The position numbers were made by a program, and so were the translations under genes. This document shows, piece by piece, positions 1-13,599 of a stretch of DNA of 64,000 nucleotides. Each line of letters opens with the position of its first letter. The stretch's first letter is position 1. The notes beneath the pieces were generated by a model. That model did not search any database and was not told where the DNA came from. It saw only the letters and a list, made by a program, of their open reading frames with translations. Source of the stretch: Sycobia sp. Sy_11 (taxonomy: Eukaryota; Arthropoda; Insecta; Hymenoptera; Epichrysomallidae); contig JACCIC010000093.1 in assembly GCA_018907035.1 (NCBI GenBank), positions 2,044,075 to 2,108,074 of the forward strand. The letters are read 5' to 3'.

Positions 1-1999
1 CTGCAAGTAGAAGAATATGTTTCTAAGATTTACATGCTAAAACTATGTTTTCATTATCTTATTTTTAACAACATTTTTACAGAATTCTTTATCATCTATG
101 AGAAGCGTGTAATGAGAATTAACAAATATATTAATACAGAAAAGTAATTAATTGATAAAGAATGTATCGAACTTCGTATTTTATTGACGAAAACATGCAA
201 TTAGCAGTAAATTTGGTAAAAATAACATCCCGTTTATACAAATTTTCAAATGCAAAAGATGCAATTCTTATGCAAACTTATGTAATAAGTATGCAAGAAA
301 TTTTTTTAAATAAAGTTTCTTTTAATTTTTTCACAAAAGAATTAAGCAATACGTAATATTTTTATTTTTAAATCCTTATTTTTTTCGAATAATGGCGAAT
401 ATTAGATATTTGACGGAAATGGATTGCTTTGTTAAATTCATTCGTTCTAGAAAAAACTATATATAACTTTTAAAACAGAAGTTATCTAATTAAATTATTC
501 ATTCAAAAGATATAATTCAACACGGAGATCTAGAGATGATTAATTCGTACTTGTAAAGCCATAAAATTACTTTAAGTCGCATACTAAGAATTAGGCGTAA
601 ATAATGAAAATTAAGGTAGGTAATCGATGAAAATCGGTACGAATTGTAAATTAATATTACGGTAGCAGGTCTTCAGCCGCGTTCAGATGCCCAAGCGTAT
701 TATGTATACACGACATAATACGAGCTGTCGGGAATCGGGTTTATGTCTTAACCGTGGCGTCATGAAGCGAGCCGTGAACCGTCGATATCTATGAGTGATC
801 TATAATTTGGCTGGATGAGAAATTATCCGTGCGCGTATAAAAAGTCATCGATGAATTCGGCGCGGGCCCGGACGAATGTTAAAACTGATACTATTGTTTC
901 GACACGTTAATTTAAGGAGTGTCATAATTTTTGCCGCAACCTATATAGGTGAATTGGATTTTAATCGGTATTAATGGAACGGTAAAGTCCAAATTACTAA
1001 GTATAAAAAGTTTTTCACAATACTCACTCGGTTATTTGAGCAAACGAATAATTACATTTCATAATTATTTAGCACGATTTCGTTCAGCCGTGACTTTTAA
1101 CAGTGACTTTTATAATATAATAAAAAATTATACTGTTCTATTAAATTCAACTTAATTTATTTGATTGCCAATTTACACCAGATATTCCCAGTCGTTAAAA
1201 TAGAGTTTCCGGATTGATTATAAGATCAAGTTCAAACGAAGTCAGCGCGTACATCTGCAGCTTTCATTTTGAGAAAGCTAATAAACTGTCAAGAAATTTA
1301 GATATTCGAGCGAAGTTTAATGCAGTTTACATCGTTTAATGATGTAAAGAATCGCTTTAATGACTTTGAACCTTCCCAGTTCTGAATATTTACGTATCTA
1401 TTTAATCGTTTTACCGTAACACACTTCTGCTTAAAATATTAAATAACGACATTTGCATTGTTTACTAACGTGAACGACCATAATCCCAGTATCAATACTC
1501 TTCCATTATTATTTCTTAATAAATAAACGACTATAAAAAACATTTTACTAAATAAAAAAAAAAAAAACAAAGACGAAGGAAAAAATATAAATAGCATCAA
1601 GGAATGTTTGAAAATGTTATCCAATACACATTTTTATTGCATGACTTCCAATACATTAACGTAGCAGAAATTCAAGTAGATTTAAATACAATGAATGAAA
1701 ACCATACCATAAATGTGATTCGTCAATTAAAAAATACGACTTCTCTAACAATACATGTACAAGCGTCCTTCGGTCACTCTTACGATCACAACAACAGATT
1801 ACCAATTGCTATTTATAACTTTTTATAATTTTAGCTATATAGTTTAAGGCCTTAGATACCGCGCATATCATACAAGGTTCCATTATGATGCTAATTTATA
1901 TATAAAGCGCAAAGTGCAGTGTTTTATATACCTCCGACAGAAGAACCTTAGACAGAAAAAGCTATGCAATTTGAGCCCGCTTCAGCCCCATTAAATAGC
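1..1999. other. AT-rich non-coding DNA
   Basis: No exon, RNA gene or repeat element is recognisable here. Short open frames of 60-75 codons occur by chance in AT-rich sequence and show no domain or splice context. A slightly GC-richer patch at about 660-880 holds a TATA-like box, listed separately. Confidence 0.5.
836..870 (+). promoter_or_regulatory. TATA-box-like core promoter candidate
   Basis: TATAAAAA at 836-843 lies in a GC-richer patch within AT-rich DNA, and a start site would be expected near 866. No downstream exon could be assigned, so this is only a sequence match. A chance occurrence is quite possible. Confidence 0.2.
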
Positions 2000-2170
2000 G
2001 AATTCACACCAACCTCGTCGTGCGCAGGGATCCTTTTATAAACAGCGTCACTTTAATCGGCACCTGTGCCTATAATTGGCACCAAAATTGCACTGACAAC
2101 GGGGCCCGATATTCGAGAATCCGAATGGGAAAACTGCCGAAAAAGTCGAGCTCGCCCGCTCGCGTGGGTC

Positions 2171-2202
<32 letters not shown>

Positions 2203-2418
2203 GAGAGTTAAGCCGAGCAAAACACCGCGGCTGGCTATACAGCGAGAAAGGAGCCGGGGCCAGTCCTGCTGGCGCTGAGGCTTGCGGTGTACTGAATCGG
2301 CCGGTGAGCTCCGTGTCTCCGCCGCTCTCAATGGACACGACCAGTGAAAAGGAGATAGATAGACAAAGATAGAGGTAGAGAGAGGGAGAGAGAGAGAGAG
2401 GGAGGGAGAGGTCTCGCG
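2000..2418 (+). promoter_or_regulatory. GC-rich island with GA tracts, possible first exon
   Basis: A GC-rich patch holds two polypurine GA tracts (2174-2207 and about 2371-2410). It is followed by a near-consensus splice donor, GTAAGT, at 2419. GA tracts in insect promoters can bind GAGA-type factors (established knowledge). The combination suggests a promoter with an untranslated first exon ending at 2418, but no partner exon was found. The open frames on both strands across the island are low-complexity and look like by-products of composition. Confidence 0.3.
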
Positions 2419-2542
2419 GTAAGTCACACTATGTCTTCGGCGGCAATAGCAAGCTTAGATGCAGGACGGAAAACTGCGCGGAAGAGTTCGCGACCTGTTT
2501 TAGAGGTGGTTCCTAATTGATCCGGTAACTCGTGCAAACTTT

Positions 2543-2776
2543 GTGGGTTACTCGGAATTTTGTAGTGTCCCAAAGCCGACTCTTACCACGTATCAATTGG
2601 CAGTTGCTATTATTTGTCAAACTCTGTCCGATGATATAATCGACGCACTTGAATTAAGCGACGATATCATTGAGGAATCTTTAATTTCTCTGATTAATAT
2701 CGAAGACGAACGCAAATTCAATGCTGGATGCTCAAGTGTAGGAGAAAAAAAAATAGATGCGCATTACTATTTGTAA
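2543..2776 (+). other. Open frame of unknown status
   Basis: An open stretch of about 77 codons has balanced, acidic composition and an internal near-repeat (LSDDII occurs twice). It opens with GTG rather than ATG. No acceptor or donor clearly frames it and no family is recognised. It could be an exon of an unassembled gene or chance. Confidence 0.15.
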
Positions 2777-2999
2777 TTAAGTTCTTCCTACTCGCTATAA
2801 ATCGTTAAAATAACGTTGCGAAGTGTGTAGAAACTTTATTTCCCGAAAGCTTGCGATAAAAACTCGCTCGGTAAAAAAGAAAAGAAAAAAGCCGAGACGC
2901 GTGCCGTTTTCGGTTCGTTAGGAAAAACTTTTTCGTGTAAATAATCATCGATGACAAATCGAGCGCGTAAAGCAAGCTCGCGCTTCCTTTCAAATGTCA

Positions 3000-3632
3000 T
3001 ACGGCTTCCTACCCGTTCATTATAATTTAAAGGTGATCAAAGCGCCGTAAATCAAGCGCGGCCGACGTTGCAAAATTGTTTCGTCACGCGAGTCGAGATA
3101 TGAAGTATCTGGCTAATACTTATGCGCGAGTCCCGCGGGACGTAAGAGCAGGCGCAAGTAATATCAATTCGCTTTTTATCGACGTGAAACGCGACGCGCC
3201 AAGTCTAGAAGACTAGGTAAATCTCGCTCTCCGCGAGATGTTGAGAATGTACACGGCGTACAGCCGGGCGAGGTGGACGCGCGGCGCAGCACTGGCCGCC
3301 CGATAATACGGCTGCATTTCGGCATAATTATAATCCGAGTGACAAAAACAATGGCCGGTGAAAGCTCGGCGCGACAGTGGTATAATAAGCGCGCCGTAAT
3401 TCGGGCAACGATAAGCGTCTTCGCGATACGGCTAAATCCAGTTTCTGCATCCTGCCCGCGTCTGAGATCGCGTTTATCCTCTCCCCGACTGCGGCCGGCG
3501 CGGGGCTCGGCTTTACACCGCGCGCGAGATTTTAATCGGGCTCATACGTTTACCTTTCTCGTACTATAAAATCAAAGATATCGCGCGGGCGCTTTTAGCG
3601 TTTGCACTTTCTCCGTTGTCCAGCGCGCGCTG

Positions 3633-3665
<33 letters not shown>

Positions 3666-4609
3666 TGGTAGATGCATTAAAAATACCCGACTACTATTAT
3701 TCCCTTGAAAGGAAAATGGTTTTAGTTTGCTTGCAAATTGTGCATACGCATCGATGTTGTTTAACGTTAATTAACGTCAGCTGATTACGTTAATTTTCCC
3801 ACTTTCACTTGCATCCACGGCTGATACGAGACTACGGACAAAATCATTTTATTCCTAAATCTATTTGTTTCTCGACTTCAAGGTAAAAATTGTTTTTAAC
3901 GAACGCGTAAACAAATAGGTCAACAGATAAAAAAACAACTAAAAATAAAAAATATATAAAAGTATTCATAGAAAACTGTGCCTAATTATTTACAAAGGCA
4001 CGGATGTATCATTAAAATTTAAAAAAGTTGAAAAAAAAATATAAAACGTATTGTGTGAAGCATTTTAAAGGAAGATTGAAAATGTCTCGCAAATCGCTGT
4101 GTGACAGATAAAATCTAGTTCTCATAATCAAATATTCATTCGATAAACGGATACTTCTCGGGTTATATTATAAAGATAAGATACAATGTAAAAAAAAAGA
4201 TTTTTTGCTCAAGACATACGTTATAACACGTGTCTCAGATGTGCAGAATCATAAAATTCGTTTCAGCTGATAAAATTAATCCTTTTTCATCGATTCTCTG
4301 TATTATACGGACTTCTGTATGATTATAATAAACCATAAATTATATAGGAATTCCATACTAGTCTAATAAAATATTATTAAAGTCTAACGTCCTATACTGT
4401 ATATATTACACGGACCACGTACAGTAAACATTCGATTCAAATAAAATAAACAATTAGGCGCATATAATAATGCAGCGGGTATATATAAATATATATATAT
4501 TTGAAAAAAATAAAAAAAATCAATTTGTATTCACGCGCGAGCGCGGCGAACGACGGCGGAATGGCAATGGCTCCGTCTAAAACAGAAATGAAAAGAGCGC
4601 GATTCACCG

Positions 4610-4662
<53 letters not shown>

Positions 4663-5000
4663 AATCCTTTTAAGAAAAGTCAAGGCGAAAGACGAGCCGC
4701 GGAACGGAGCGCGCGCGGGGCGCGCTCGCCCCGTGGTACCGAGCCCCGATTATGCGCCGCGCGCGGCTTTTCGTTTTTTGCTCGGCGCGCGGATGCGTAT
4801 TATTATATCCCAAGAGAAAAACAAAACAAAGCAAAAGAAAAAAGAAAAACAGAGAAAAAAAAGCAATCGTCGATCGATTTCCTCTTACCGGCCCTGGAAT
4901 TGGCGATGTTGAACTTCGGCCAGCCTCGCAATCATCGCCCTCGGGGAAATGATAGCAGAAGGAAAATTGCACAGGCCGTATGTGCTTTCTGAGAAGGGAG
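3000..5000. other. GC-rich blocks between AT microsatellites
   Basis: GC-rich blocks lie at about 3030-3600 and 4535-4930, separated by AT-rich DNA. (TA)n runs lie at 3635-3663 and 4615-4657. Frames open on both strands in the GC blocks are rich in Arg, Ala and Ser as expected from base composition. No domains or phase-consistent exons were found. These may be regulatory islands of an unseen gene. Confidence 0.35.
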
Positions 5001-8000
5001 AGCCTTGTCGTGAATTGATGGCTGCAATTAAATATACATTTTAATGTAATTTCATTGGATTACCAATGCTTACAGGGAAATAAATGGGAAGAAGAAAGAA
5101 AACAGAAGCACTGGGAGGTCAAGTATATATATATATAATTCTCCCGTACAAATTCGTACATCTCATTGTCATTGTCTCGGCTTCTTTCATTCATTAATTA
5201 AAGATCGTAATTTATATTGTATGATTTTTAATCAATCAAAAACTCGATACGATGAAAATGAGATGTAAGAGCATGTACATATTTATGACAGACCAGAGAT
5301 ACGAAAAAGAAATACGTAATTATGGCATCTAATTATTCCTGCTATTATTTTACGATTTCGTTATTGCTCGACATAGATTTACTTGCAAGGAATAGAATTT
5401 TATCCGCGTTCTTGTAAAATTTGAGGCAACTGGTATCTAAACCAATGAGTTCTACCGGTTTATATGCGTCTTAGAAATTATGCATTTTAATATACCGGTG
5501 AGGTCGGCTTGATAAATTTTTATGAATTTCTTGCAAACGAAGGAACATTTCTTTATTTTTTTATGTATAACAACTTTAATCTATGTAATAAGTCCATTAC
5601 CATGAAATAAAGAGTGTTTATTAATATCAGTAATTTTTTTACTAATTTACATCAAAGTATGCATTATTGCTTTTTTATATCAAGAATTCTAGATTTATTT
5701 GACCATTACAACGTTCCACTCATATTCTAGCATTACAATTTTACTGATACAAATATTATAATACATACGTTGTAATATTAAGATATTCTGCTTATATTTG
5801 ATTACATTATAAATTTTATTCTTTTTATATTCTGGAATAAATAATAATTAATTAATTTTACACATCTATTAAAATTCAATAACCGTATAAAATATCTTTA
5901 AATACTCATTTATAATTAAGATAAAAACAATATTCGAGATTATTATTTTTCTGCTATAGTAAAAGAATATTAAGTTATATTCCTATCGTTCATAATTACG
6001 ACGTCTTATACTTTTTTGGGCGCGCAGTTTTTATGTCGCTTAATATGTTTTGTTATGCTCATATTATATCCATATGAGAGTTGTTTTAGAATCATAACAT
6101 GTAAGATTTATATAAATGTATAACCTTTAAAACTCAACTATACGCGTAGCTGAATGAGAACAAAATGAATATGAATCGAATAAATTGTACAGAAATAACA
6201 AAAATCACACATGCCAAGTGAAGGATTGTGTGTTGTTTATCCCATGGTCCAGACGACCTTGAGACTAAATAACTCTCCGACCGTTCGCCAATCCCACTTT
6301 CGCGAAATCGGGTCCAGAGCTCGCCTATAACCACAAATGAAAGTAAAATTATCGTTTTGGTCGATTTGTACAATCAGAGCATTCCCATTGAATTCAATTC
6401 CGAGGCACTTGATTGATTCGAACGCCTTCAATTTAGTTCGTTTTTTCGATCTTAGATTATTATGTGATTGAAATTTGAGCCATTAAATGATTGTAAATTT
6501 TCACGATTGAATTTTGCGGCCATTAACCAATTGTAATAGTAAAAACTTTACTAGTTTCTGGCTATTAAACCGATCATCTGCACGGAATGTCATAAAGTTT
6601 AGCTGTACAAACATATCGTTACAGATGGATTTTGACACAAGGATAAGTCCAAAATTTTACTATAATTCTTAAAAATAACGTAAATTATAAGTATCGTGTT
6701 GATTAGTCGAATTGGCCGGTTATCAGTAGTAACAGTCGAAAATTATCAACGCCTCGTGGGCTGACCCGAGGTCGTTCGAACTACTTGCCCGATAGCTTCG
6801 GGTCTTTTAGGCGGCTTTTTAATATTCAATGCAACGGTACAGGAAATTCGTCGTAAGATAATAATTTGAGGTCTCTGACAACACGGAGGAATGTTATTTA
6901 TTCAACTCGTGTGCCATTCGAGGCTTCGGAGGTTCACCTTCCTCTACAAATAGAAGTTGATCAACACTTGTGAACGCCATTGAACTTTATTTCGTTTTAT
7001 ACGAAAAAATAATTTTATCATCGCAATTCAAGCGCATTTGCATCAGTAAAACCATTAGATAAGTCTTATTCGTTAAATGTTTATGTGATTTAACAGATAT
7101 TTAGAATTTTTAATCGCATTCATTTTTTTAGATAATAAAAATTATTCTTATAATTTCTGTTTTTGTCAACATAAATTATGTATAAAACTGATTATAAAAA
7201 GCAAAACTCTTTGTTCGATTATATTATATTCAATCGAGTGTTGATAAACATGTTTTCAAGAAAATCGTATTTTAAAAAGATCCTTGAATAACTTTTTAGA
7301 TTACACAGCCAAGTACGTATTATTTTGAAAATTTTTGTAGAATAGCATCACTTTCAATTTATAAATTCCTTTCGCTGCTCAACTTAACTATAATGTTTTT
7401 AAATGTGTATCCGGGTATTCTTTACACTTGAGATATTCGAGTTGAATACTACAGGGAACAACTGAACATGCAATTATGATATTTAAGGGGGCAGATGCGT
7501 GTTTATTAACCTCTGAAAGTAAAAAAAGAAATAGTCCATAGCGCGGAGTTTAAAAGCCCAACAATTTTCTCGCAAAAGGATGTGGCAAAATTGAAGAGAA
7601 ATAAGTAATAAAGGAGGATAAAGAAAGAATTCATGCTGCCTCGGGCATTTCGACCGATCAGAGGGCGCGCACGCAAGCACTGCCGCGCGGCTTTAAGCGA
7701 GGCAAGGAAATCTGCTGGGCAAGAAAAACATTCTCAATGTAACGAAAATTGCTTAGAGAAGTTTGAATAACGAGATATAAATGCACGGTTGAATAATGAA
7801 TTTTCAAGTGGAAAAATTCTCGACACTGACAGTTGTGAAACGCAGATTTGTAAAATATGAATGCGATATAGGAATATTTACCGAGGTTGATAATTATTTT
7901 GTAGATATGTCATTTTCGTTGCTTCTGATAATAATAAATACATTTCAAAGTCTATTATTGTTCGACTCCGACAGTTCCCTCTTTAGAGAGTTAGATAAAT

Positions 8001-8610
8001 CTATCGTGCAGTATTAGTACGTAGTAAATAAAGATTCTGATGGGAACTTTATTCGTAATGCAGAAGAATCATTATGAAAACATATACTTATACTGTTCGC
8101 TAATTTAAAATAATAAATTGGAATTAATCTCAGAATAAACTTCAAATCTAACATTTTCATAGATTATGCATATGATACAGTGTTATGAGTTCTGATGTAC
8201 TTGTTGCTTTACAATTGTGGTATCAGCCGTATTTTATTTACTCTTATTAAATAAAATTTATTCAAACAAAGGTCATCCTCTAAGATCTTATTTTTTATCT
8301 TTTTACTTTACCTTGTGAATAGAATTTGTATTCCATAGTAAATCTCAAGATTATGGTAAAATTCAGGAGGTTCAAAATTCGAAACTATTACAAAAATTTC
8401 TCGGAATTTTCCTGAGATGCTTGTACTAATTATTTACTTCTATAGACATATATGAAAACAGGGAGTAAATATACAAATTCATTATTTATATTTGTATAAG
8501 TAATGAAAAGTACATTCGAAAATATCTATATTTTACTCCATATCTATAAAGAGGTTTTACTGAAATAATTTTTTATATTATTTAAAGACTGTACGGCACT
8601 AAATAAAAAC

Positions 8611-8613
<3 letters not shown>

Positions 8614-8662
<49 letters not shown>
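8614..8662. repeat. (TA)n microsatellite
   Basis: Uninterrupted alternating A/T of about 49 bp. Confidence 0.95.
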
Positions 8663-8664
<2 letters not shown>

Positions 8665-9218
8665 AAAGGTATAATAACAGTCGATATAAGAAGTAGTATA
8701 GTAATAGAACACTTTTCAACCGGTAAACGATCTCAATGATCCTGCCGATATTACCAGCCGATGGAAACACTGTATACTGCTGTACTGAAGCTTGGAATCG
8801 TAAAATATAATTTAGCTTTATCGCGCTGGTACGCGCACATTGTTATAACTTTATTAACTAATTTTCTCTTAATTTTTCTAATTTAATTTCTCAAATTTTC
8901 AGGAAATATTTAAAAGGTAGAAAAAATTAGTCTAGCTTTTAACTGTAACAAATCTATGTTGTTTTTTACATAAACAAAATATCATTTCTGAAATAAATGT
9001 GAGTAAATAAAATAATCACATTATTCATTGTATTCATTATAATGTTCTCAATTACTAAATATCAAATACTTATATTACTGTTAGAAGTATCAGTGAATTT
9101 GTTTGTATATATATATATATACATATGCGTATATATCTCAATAAGTCGTCGATGTATATACATGCGCACGTATATCAAAGTAGTATTTTGCACATATCAG
9201 CTTCTACTAAAGCTAATA

Positions 9219-9224
<6 letters not shown>

Positions 9225-9274
<50 letters not shown>
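9225..9274. repeat. (TA)n microsatellite
   Basis: Alternating A/T of about 50 bp. Shorter imperfect (TA) and (CATA)-like runs lie just upstream at 9104-9180. Confidence 0.95.
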
Positions 9275-9277
<3 letters not shown>

Positions 9278-10633
9278 TTTATCTCATCTCGTTTTCTCCA
9301 AAAGAACCAGAGGTATATACGCGAAACGCGGAACTCGACAAAGTATCGCCGAGCTCTCTCGACTACGCTCCTTTCACCCGCGCAACCTGAGAGATTTCAA
9401 CGAGCGTCGGAAATATTAGCAGAGAGCGGAATTATATTATTAGAAAGGATGCCGCAAATTTTTTTTTTTCACCGCATAGACGAGCTTTTCCTAAAAATTT
9501 TTCTTTATATTATGATTATGAAGAAATTCATGTAGAGCTCGATTATTAAATTTAATCATCTGCGCATGAAGAACATGGGCAAGTGTATTTAATTAACCTG
9601 TAACACTGGCTTTTATTTTATTTATTAATACATTAATTAACACTTTAGTAAATTTAAATAATAAACTAACACAATATTATTGTAGTAATAGACTAACATA
9701 ACATTATAAATAGAATTAATAAAACTAATAGAATTAATAATACTTATAGAATAGTTTATAAAGGTTTTAAAGGATATTTAATAAAATTAATATAATAATT
9801 AATAAGGTTTTTCAAGGATGTTTAATAAAATTAATTTATATTAGAAAGATACATTTATTAGAAAGGTTTATATACCAGGGCATAGTCTTGTTATTTATAG
9901 AGTTGGTTAATCAAAAGTATTCCTATTCGGCAGCAATTATTTGTTTTTGTCTATAAATTTATTTAAGTACATTCTATTTTCATAGAATTTCAATTATAGG
10001 ATTATTTTGGCATTTATTATTAGCAAAACTTGTAATATAGTCTGATCAATTAATACGATCAATTAGTTATTATCAAATACTTATTCTGTTTATCCTTTCT
10101 TTTTCACAGAAAAAAATCCTTTCCAAAGAATAAATTTGGACTCAAATACAGAAATGATATTAATGCTAATTATTACAGGTAAAGTTCACTGACGCGTATC
10201 CTCCATTCGTTGCTACTGTTTTATTACACATCATATCCAGCCTGACTTATATACGGAAGTTCTGCTCTACATCTGAAGAACTTTTCATTTTGTAGTTTTA
10301 ATTGGGTACTGCATACTGCATGTGCTTCAATTGAAAAAAAAAACTATTCATTTATAAAATGCAACTATGTAATTCGCCGGAACAACCTATAAATATCCAT
10401 GAAAATTACTAGCAAATATTCGAAATTTATCACTTAACGAAAACTTTTAAAATTATATTGATAATTAGCGTTAAAAGTTTATAAAATATACTATCTTGTC
10501 TGAGGTGTCAGATACTTTTTGTAATTTATAATCGCCTAAGTATCAACTCTCGTTTCCTGTGTTTCTTATTTTTTTTTTATTTTATTATTTTTCAATCTCT
10601 TACATATGAGAAATTATTTTATAACAAATTAGT

Positions 10634-10669
<36 letters not shown>

Positions 10670-10739
10670 CATATATTACTTTTTTAAAGTAAGAAAAATT
10701 TACTCGACACAATTTTTTTATGAATAAAATTCATTATAC

Positions 10740-12680
10740 ATCGTAAACTGGACAATGTGAAAAGAGATTGTTGAAAACTTTCTGTTGGTTTCCACATTGA
10801 CAATGAGAATTTGATATTATATTTATACATTCGCCTGAATATGCTAGATTATAATGACCAGTTCGGTATCGTTGTTTCGTACTGAATATTTTTCTAGGAA
10901 GGCTGATCTTAAAAAATTAAGGGTTATTCTATTTTTTTACATATTTAGTGAAATATTCCAGACCCTTCTTATTATCCTTTTCTATAGTGGTTCCAAATGT
11001 TTTCGCGTTAAAAGGCTGCTTCAAATCTGATGCTGAATTTTTACAAAAGTAATTTTCTCACTTTGTGCTGCTCTTTTTGCTAGCACATCAGCTGTCTCAT
11101 TTTCCCGAAGCCCAATATGAGCTGAAACTCAAATAAATTTTAGCTGACTATTGCTCACTGCTTTACTGGCATATAAAAAATACTTAGTTTTTATTTCGTA
11201 CATATAAACTATTTGTTTATATGTATTGAATTTGTTTATATATATATGGGTTGGTTTGAATGCTAATCTTAGAATTTTTTAAGCTTTTTAATGCACTAAG
11301 GAAACCCGTAAAAATGTACACATTCCATTTAAATATGTTTATTGCTAAGTCTAATGTGTTATTCAAAAAGCACATTCTGCAGTAGAAATTGTATTGTATA
11401 TAATTGTGCAGTATAATTAGTTGCACTTCTTACTACATTTTTTGGTAAGTTCGAACAATGGTACGCACTTCTTATGAATATATCGTGTACTGTACTGATT
11501 TTTTTCATTTGTGTAAATGCCACGAGCAGCATTTTTGGAAATTAGTTCTTTGATTTTTTGGTTTGAATCATTTTGTTATTACGATTTTTCCAAATTCTAA
11601 GTCTACCTGACTGTGTTTTACTAATGTTCCAGAATTATGAATATAAACATCAAAATTGTTACTTATAAGTATATTGCCTATGAATCATATTCTACTAGAC
11701 ATTCTCATAATAATCTACGACAAAATTATATTTTATTAGAAGTATTACCTAAAGTTTTTAAAATTCTTGCTATTTTTTTTATAAATCAGCAATTTCAAAT
11801 ACTAGAACAATACAATATACTGCCATTCGACTTGCTGTGAGATGCAGAAAAAGCACATACGAAAGTTATCGAAGTAAAATTTATTTTAATTGTATTTCAC
11901 TTGCGCAATTAAGGAAATATATAGATTATATAGAGAAATAAGTGTTTTGGCATCTGTATTCCACTGTGCTTCGGATAACTTTTATGGCATTCAATGACCT
12001 TCAAAATTTCTTCCCTAAAATTTATTCCCAACAATCTAACTGTTTCGTTAGATCTGATAATTGTTTTATTTACTTCTAGACGTGTTTTTCCTTGTTTAAT
12101 ATTACGCTTGTTAAAATGTATAATTACCGTTTTTCTGGAACTAAATCAAGGTCTAAATTAATTAAATTAGTATGAAATTTGTTAATCGATGTTTTTAGAA
12201 GTTGTTGGTTTATTTTATAGACGCTATGTTACAGTAGAGTGCAATATCATTGGTAAAATAAGAGATAGCAACACATTTAGGTAAACATTCAGTGATATTA
12301 TTTATATAAATATTGTATAAAATTGGATTTAACATTCTTTCTTGTGCAACTCCTTTATATGTAATTGTAGGTGCTTCTTACGTATCGTCTTGTGAAAATG
12401 TATCTTTTGAACGTTAAATGTTTAATGAATTTGATTAAGTCAATATTCTATCTTAGACAATTGTTTCATTTAAAGTTCCATATTTACATTATCGAATAGG
12501 CTTTTAACATCTAAGAATATAACTAAGAGATCCTTCTTTTTATTAAAAGATTCTTTAATATTTAGATTGAAATTAGTTAGATTATATTTTTCTTGAATTA
12601 TGAAATTTTGGATACTTGTTGTTAACACTCGTATGGAGCTCTAAACCATCTACAATCTTCGTTCCTTAGACCTTCTATTG
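10740..12680 (-). mobile_element. Decayed non-LTR retrotransposon with RNase H domain
   Basis: Minus-strand translation in broken frames gives the signatures of a LINE polyprotein in the correct order. At about 12490-12535 there is a reverse-transcriptase block reading FLDVKSLFDNVN. At about 12229-12375 there is KGVAQ, then NPILYNIYINNIT, then a degraded catalytic box FTNDIALYC where YADD is usual. At about 11045-11175 lies an RNase H block, VSAHIGLRENETADVLAKRA. At about 10745-10890 is the C-terminal cysteine motif region with RYRTGHYNLAYSG and CQCGN. The RNase H domain after the RT suggests an I, R1 or Loa-type element. Frames are broken by stops and shifts, so it is inactive. The 5' part (ORF1 and endonuclease) was not found. 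High confidence that it is a LINE relic, low on the clade. Confidence 0.85.
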
Positions 12681-12884
12681 ATTCTATAACAATGATCTGT
12701 TGTTTTGAAGTTGTAGACTTTGCTTTATTACATTTGAACATTATTGTCTGTTAGTAAAATTATTGTATGAGTTATTGTCACCAAGATTGTTAATAATTGT
12801 TATGTTAAGCCTCTTAAGCAGCATGAGCTAGATGCAGCTGAAAAAGTCAGGTGATATTTTGAACTGCAATACTGTTTTACTTGA

Positions 12885-13450
12885 ATCGTATTCAAAAAGT
12901 AAGTTTCTCCCTAGTTTAGCGTTTCTATCAGACGCCACCTAGGGGACTTGAGCTGATCATAGTTTCAGTTTAGGTTCTGTATGTATAAGAGCGGAATTGG
13001 TTTTGATGGTCAAGAATACTTTTTTCAGCAGAATCAGCTCGACAATCATGGAGCTACCAGTGCAAAGCGGATCCGATTGTGAATTACGTGCGGTTATCCG
13101 TTTGTTAACTGTAAAAGGGTGAAACGGCAATGAGATTCACAGTAAAACGGTGATTATTTATAGTCAATACTGTATGAGTGTGCAGATGTTGCGAAGTTCG
13201 CGCACAGGTTTGCTCGAGGGACGAGTAGAAGTGCACGATGAGCAGCGTGCAGGATGCCTAAAAAACGACATTACCGATGATGCGATTGCAGCGGTTGAAA
13301 AAATCATTCAGGAGGACAGACGTAGAACCACTGTGCTATTTTGGAAATGATGCCTCCTGAATATCAAATTCATCGAACTTCAATTCATACAATATTGTCG
13401 GAGAAACTTGATTACGGTAACGTTCGTGCAAAAAAAAAAACACGAAAAAG
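12885..13450 (+). mobile_element. Truncated mariner transposon relic
   Basis: From an ATG at 13048 the + strand reads as the N-terminal helix-turn-helix half of a mariner-family transposase. Recognisable pieces are LRAVIRLLTVKG, then EIHSKTV, then RSSRTGLLEGRVEVHDEQRAG, then ITDDAIAAVEKIIQEDRR. After a +1 frameshift near 13336 it continues AILEMMPPEYQIHRTSIHTI and LSEKLDYG. An in-frame TGA follows the first block. The catalytic DD(D/E) half is absent: after about 13425 the sequence becomes an A-rich run with no homology. About 160 bp upstream, TATTCAAAAAGTAAG-like sequence near 12889-12912 resembles a mariner terminal repeat. No matching 3' end was found. It is a dead, 3'-truncated copy directly next to the LINE relic. 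Confidence 0.85.
13048..13430 (+). pseudogene. Mariner transposase fragment (pseudogene)
   Basis: This is the coding remnant of the mariner relic: the DNA-binding half of the transposase with one in-frame stop (in GGG TGA AAC near 13119) and one +1 frameshift near 13336. The intact enzyme is normally about 340-350 aa; only about 125 codons are recognisable here. It cannot make a working transposase. Confidence 0.8.
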
Positions 13451-13599
13451 TCGTTAAATCGAGAATCTAAAAACATGGTATGCCATTTTTTAAAGAAAAT
13501 TTGTTTAAGCTTGCAAATATACAAAAAATGTATTGAAGTCCATAGCAATAAGGTAGAAAAATAGTTTAAGAGTAAAAGAATAAAGTCCAACTTTTTTTA

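Larger units (their letters stand above)
5000..10700. other. AT-rich non-coding DNA
   Basis: Nothing gene-like is supported in this stretch. It holds (TA)n runs at 8614-8662, 9225-9274 and 10639-10668, and repetitive TAATA-rich sequence at about 9600-9880. A slightly GC-richer patch at 6240-6330 is open on the minus strand in two frames, but neither translation resembles a known family. Confidence 0.5.

Noticed and set aside
6134..6431. Two minus-strand frames over a slightly GC-richer patch
   Set aside because: No domain, no splice sites in phase and no recognisable transposon similarity.
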